From SZUA-442 sp963759175 (GTDB lineage Bacteria; Actinomycetota; Acidimicrobiia; Spongiisociales; UBA5794), in the NCBI GenBank assembly GCA_963759175.1, contig CAVWXP010000008.1:179445-243444 (forward strand): DNA of 64,000 nucleotides, read 5' to 3'. Positions 60,920 to 64,000 of the stretch are shown here, piece after piece. The translations under genes and the position numbers were made by a program. The notes beneath the pieces were generated by a model that did no database searches, was not told where the DNA came from, and saw nothing but the letters and a program-made list of their open reading frames with translations. Position 1 is the stretch's first letter, and each line of letters begins with the position of its first letter.

Positions 60920-63900
60920 CGTGGTTCATCCCCACACCCGAGCAAGCGGCGGTCATCGACCATCCCCGAACCCCGCTGCGCATATCGGCCGGTGCCGGCA
61001 CCGGCAAGACGACGACGATCGTCCAGCGCCTCGCACGCGTGGTCTCCGCCGGCGGCGACCCGTCGCGCGCCCTTGGCATCACCTTCACCAACAAGGCGGC
61101 CGACGAGCTGCGCGAGCGACTCCACGAGGCGGTCCCACCGGACCCCGGGGGTCGGGAGATCGAGGTGGCGACCTACCACTCGTTCGCAGCCGGCATCCTC
61201 GATGAGTTCGGCGCACGGGACGGCTATCGCGGCGGCGCCGGACTCATGGATGAGGGTCACCGGTTCGAGCTCGCCGGGAGGGTGCTGCGAAACCTCGACA
61301 CCGATGCCCTGGACCTCACGAAGATCCCCAGCCTCCGCAAGGATGTCCTCGCCCTCGCCGATGCGCTCAATGACAACCTCCTCGACGCCGCCGACGTCCG
61401 CCGTCTGGCGCCTGTGGATCCCGATGAGACGTGGACGCGACGCCTCGCCCTGCTGGAGGCTGCCGAGCGCTTCCATGAAGCCAAGGACCACCTCCAGATG
61501 GTGGAGTACAGCGACCTCATCCGTCGAGCCGTGGAACTCGTCGAACGCCACACCGTGGTGGCCGACGAGATCACGGCCCGCTACGACACGGTCCTCCTCG
61601 ACGAGTACCAGGACACCGACCGTGCGCAACGGCGCCTCCTCTCCCGCCTCTTCGCCGGGGGGACGGCCGTCACCGCCGTCGGCGATGCCGATCAGACGAT
61701 CTACGAGTGGCGCGGGGCATCGCTCCAGAACTTCGAGGGATTCCCCCTCGATTTCCCGCTCGACGACGGTCGGCCGGCTCCCACCTTGCCGCTTTCGGTC
61801 AACCGCCGATCGGACCGCGCCATCATCGACCTCGCCAACGTCGTACGGAAGCAGCTGCCAACGATCGACGGAGCCTCCGATCTGGTCCCACGTGCGGGGG
61901 CTGCGAAGGGTTCCGTCGTCACGGCGTGGTTCTCCACGGAGCAGGACGAAGCCATCTGGATCGCGGAGCAGGCCATCGACAGGCACGAGGAGGGGGTTCC
62001 GTTCGCGGAGATGGCAGTGTTGTGCCGACGCCGGGACAGCCTGCGGGTCGTCGCCGATGCCTTCCGGTCCACGGGCGTGCCCTTCTCGATCGCGTCGATG
62101 AGCGACCTGCTCGAGATCCCCGAGGTCGCGGACCTCGTGGCGTGGCTGCGCGTCCTCGCCGATCCGGGCAACGACCCCGCAGCGATGCGCATCCTGGTTG
62201 GGGGTCGCTACCGCCTCGGTCTCGGCGACCTCGCCCGGATGCGACGTGACACCGGAGCGGATCGCACGACGGGCCTGGTCGACGTCGTGTACCGGGCGAC
62301 ACAGGACGCGGATGCCGACGTGGCAGGGTCTCCCCCGGACGCGACACGGGCATTCGTCGCCCTCCACCGGGACCTGTACGCATATGCCCAGGCTGCCTCC
62401 GTGGCTGCGATCATCGACACCGTCATCGATCGACTCGACTACTGGTCAGAGGTGGCAGCCCTTCCCCGCCATCGAGCCGTGACCGCACGGCTCAACATCA
62501 CCCGGTTCGTGGATCTGGCCCACCGGTGGCGGCCCCTCGACGGCGGTGGATCGCTCGCCGGCTTCCTTCGCTACCTCGACGCCCTGGCCGAACCCGGGCG
62601 GGCGGAGGAACTCGATGCAGCCGAGCCACCGAGCGACGATGCCGTCATGCTGCTCACGGCACACGGGGCCAAGGGGCTCGAATGGTCCGACGTGTACCTC
62701 CCCGACCTTGCCCGCAACGTGTTCCCGTCACGCGTCCACAGCTACTTCGAGCCGCTGACGTCGGCCGTGGCGCTTCCCTATGACCTCAGGCTCGACGCCG
62801 AGTCGATGAACGACGTCGCCGCGCTCGATGACACCGATGCGCGCAAGGCGCTGTTGAAGGTGCGTCACGACCACCAGGAGTGGAGGTTGGCGTATGTCGC
62901 CGTCACCAGGGCGAAGCATCGGTTGTGCCTCACGGGACACGCATGGCACGGCGACAACAAACGACCCCGCGAACCCAGTCCATTCCTCGAGATGGCCCGA
63001 CAGCTTCCCGGCAGTGAGGCAGGCCCCACGATCGACGATCCTCGAACGCGTCCCGAACCACGTCCATTCACCCCTCCACCGGAACCGCCGGATCCGCTCT
63101 TCCCCGATGGTTGGGCGGATGCGTTCCGACGCACGGTGCGCGATCCTGCGTGGATGGAACGCGATCACGAAGACCTCAACGACGCCGTCCGTCGTCGCTC
63201 GTCCCAACTCGCATTGGAGCTCGCAGACCTGGCCGTACCCGTGCCGGGCGACATCGACGAGCCCTTCGCGACCTCCGTCACGAGCCTCGTCGCCCTCGCT
63301 GAATGCCCCTTGAAGTTCCGATGGATCCATCACGATCGTATGCCACGCCGACCCCGCTCATCGGCGAGGCGGGGTACCGAGTTCCACCGCAGGGTCGAGT
63401 TGCACAACGTCGGTGTCGTGACCCTCCACGATGCGACCGACGTCACCTACGACACCGCCGGCGATGACAGCGACGATGCCGCCGGGGATCGGGGCCCGAT
63501 GCATGACCCGTGGGACGCCTTCGCTGCGTCACGTTTCCACGACCTGCGGCCAGACCTCGTGGAGACGCCGTTCGAGATCGTCTTCGAGGGTCGCACCCTG
63601 CGCGGGAAGATCGACGCGGTGTACCGCTCGGGCGACGATTGGGAGATCGTCGACTACAAGTCAGGCAGGCCGTCGACGACCGAGGCGAAACGGGTGCAGT
63701 TGCAGGCCTACGCCATCGCGGCCCGATCCGGGGCCTTGGGCGATCCGCCGGGAGGTTCCCTCGACGTGACGTTCGCCTACTTCGGCAACGGCACGCCGAT
63801 CGAGGAGAGCGAGGCGGTGGACGAGGCGTGGTTCGAGAATGCATCGACCACGGTCGCCGACCTCCTGCTGGTTGCAGAGCAGGGACCGTTTCCCGCCGAA

Positions 63901-63987
63901 CCCTCGTCGGCATGTCGATGGTGCGACTTCCTGCACCACTGTGAGGCTGGCAAGGGCTTCCTCCATGATCCGGGACCCGTCTCGTAG
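60916..63987 (+). CDS. UvrD-type helicase fused to RecB-like Fe-S nuclease (AdnB-like)
   Basis: The 1023-aa product starts FIPTPEQAAVIDHPRTPLRI, a proper Q-motif, followed by Walker A SAGAGTGKTTTIVQRL, DTVLLDEYQDTDRAQRRLL, GDADQTIYEWRGA, LTAHGAKGLEWSDVYLPDL and EWRLAYVAVTRAK. The C-terminal nuclease has AECPLKFRW, the catalytic DWEIVDYKSGRPS and Cys triplet CRWCDFLHHC. It pairs with the preceding gene as the second subunit of an AdnAB-like complex. The complete motifs suggest it is the leading motor. ATG shares ATGA with the upstream stop. Confidence 0.92.
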   Translation: MTWFIPTPEQAAVIDHPRTPLRISAGAGTGKTTTIVQRLARVVSAGGDPSRALGITFTNKAADELRERLHEAVPPDPGGREIEVATYHSFAAGILDEFGARDGYRGGAGLMDEGHRFELAGRVLRNLDTDALDLTKIPSLRKDVLALADALNDNLLDAADVRRLAPVDPDETWTRRLALLEAAERFHEAKDHLQMVEYSDLIRRAVELVERHTVVADEITARYDTVLLDEYQDTDRAQRRLLSRLFAGGTAVTAVGDADQTIYEWRGASLQNFEGFPLDFPLDDGRPAPTLPLSVNRRSDRAIIDLANVVRKQLPTIDGASDLVPRAGAAKGSVVTAWFSTEQDEAIWIAEQAIDRHEEGVPFAEMAVLCRRRDSLRVVADAFRSTGVPFSIASMSDLLEIPEVADLVAWLRVLADPGNDPAAMRILVGGRYRLGLGDLARMRRDTGADRTTGLVDVVYRATQDADADVAGSPPDATRAFVALHRDLYAYAQAASVAAIIDTVIDRLDYWSEVAALPRHRAVTARLNITRFVDLAHRWRPLDGGGSLAGFLRYLDALAEPGRAEELDAAEPPSDDAVMLLTAHGAKGLEWSDVYLPDLARNVFPSRVHSYFEPLTSAVALPYDLRLDAESMNDVAALDDTDARKALLKVRHDHQEWRLAYVAVTRAKHRLCLTGHAWHGDNKRPREPSPFLEMARQLPGSEAGPTIDDPRTRPEPRPFTPPPEPPDPLFPDGWADAFRRTVRDPAWMERDHEDLNDAVRRRSSQLALELADLAVPVPGDIDEPFATSVTSLVALAECPLKFRWIHHDRMPRRPRSSARRGTEFHRRVELHNVGVVTLHDATDVTYDTAGDDSDDAAGDRGPMHDPWDAFAASRFHDLRPDLVETPFEIVFEGRTLRGKIDAVYRSGDDWEIVDYKSGRPSTTEAKRVQLQAYAIAARSGALGDPPGGSLDVTFAYFGNGTPIEESEAVDEAWFENASTTVADLLLVAEQGPFPAEPSSACRWCDFLHHCEAGKGFLHDPGPVS

Positions 63988-64000
63988 GCGGGTTCTCGTA

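Overview
The window is a high-GC actinobacterial chromosome segment. The mix of a WhiG-type sigma factor, split CofG/CofH (F420 biosynthesis), an InhA-type enoyl reductase, AdnA/AdnB-like helicase-nucleases, a fused IcmF mutase and many leaderless TANNNT promoters fits a deep-branching actinobacterium such as the class Acidimicrobiia. That placement is an inference from gene content. About 57 protein genes are visible and coding density is above 90%. No rRNA, tRNA or CRISPR array was seen.

Most of the window is the widely conserved translation, secretion and division cluster on the minus strand. Read from high to low coordinates it runs recG-rsmD-coaD-(DivIVA-like)-DUF177-rpmF-plsX-rnc-smc-ftsY-cdd, then ffh-rpsP-khpA-rimM, then trmD-rplS-(alkA-like)-lepB-yraN-echA, then comM-dprA-xerC-whiG-rpsB-tsf-pyrH-frr-cdsA. 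Neighbours often overlap by 1, 4 or 8 bases. Accessory modules interrupt it: a plus-strand salvage operon upp-ATL-deoA-punA with etfBA (32.4-37.3 kb); icmF, two lipoproteins, cofGH and a haem transporter hmuTUV with a divergent TetR gene (16.0-27.9 kb); and a protease/lipoprotein insertion (about 9.1-11.8 kb).

The stretch from 6.3 to 12 kb looks disturbed. dprA appears to carry several frameshifts. A small membrane-protein gene has one frameshift. The protease and lipoprotein genes sit between two diverged copies of the same ~175-bp gene junction, including a truncated echA tail.

From 48.6 kb the genes are rpmB with a cold-shock-like partner, a lone Lrp ligand domain, ddl, a membrane histidine kinase, an inhA-like gene, a TrmA/RlmD-type RNA methyltransferase, a PH/SHOCT membrane protein, a lipoprotein, and a three-gene operon of Fe-S PD-(D/E)XK nucleases, two of them fused to UvrD-type helicases. 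The lipoprotein gene (55911-56531) lies between two related hairpin-rich non-coding elements (55527-55890 and 56554-57037). These share a covarying stem and a nearly identical 32-nt tail and are the best candidate here for something undescribed. Three other intergenic sites carry in-register 7-bp repeats.
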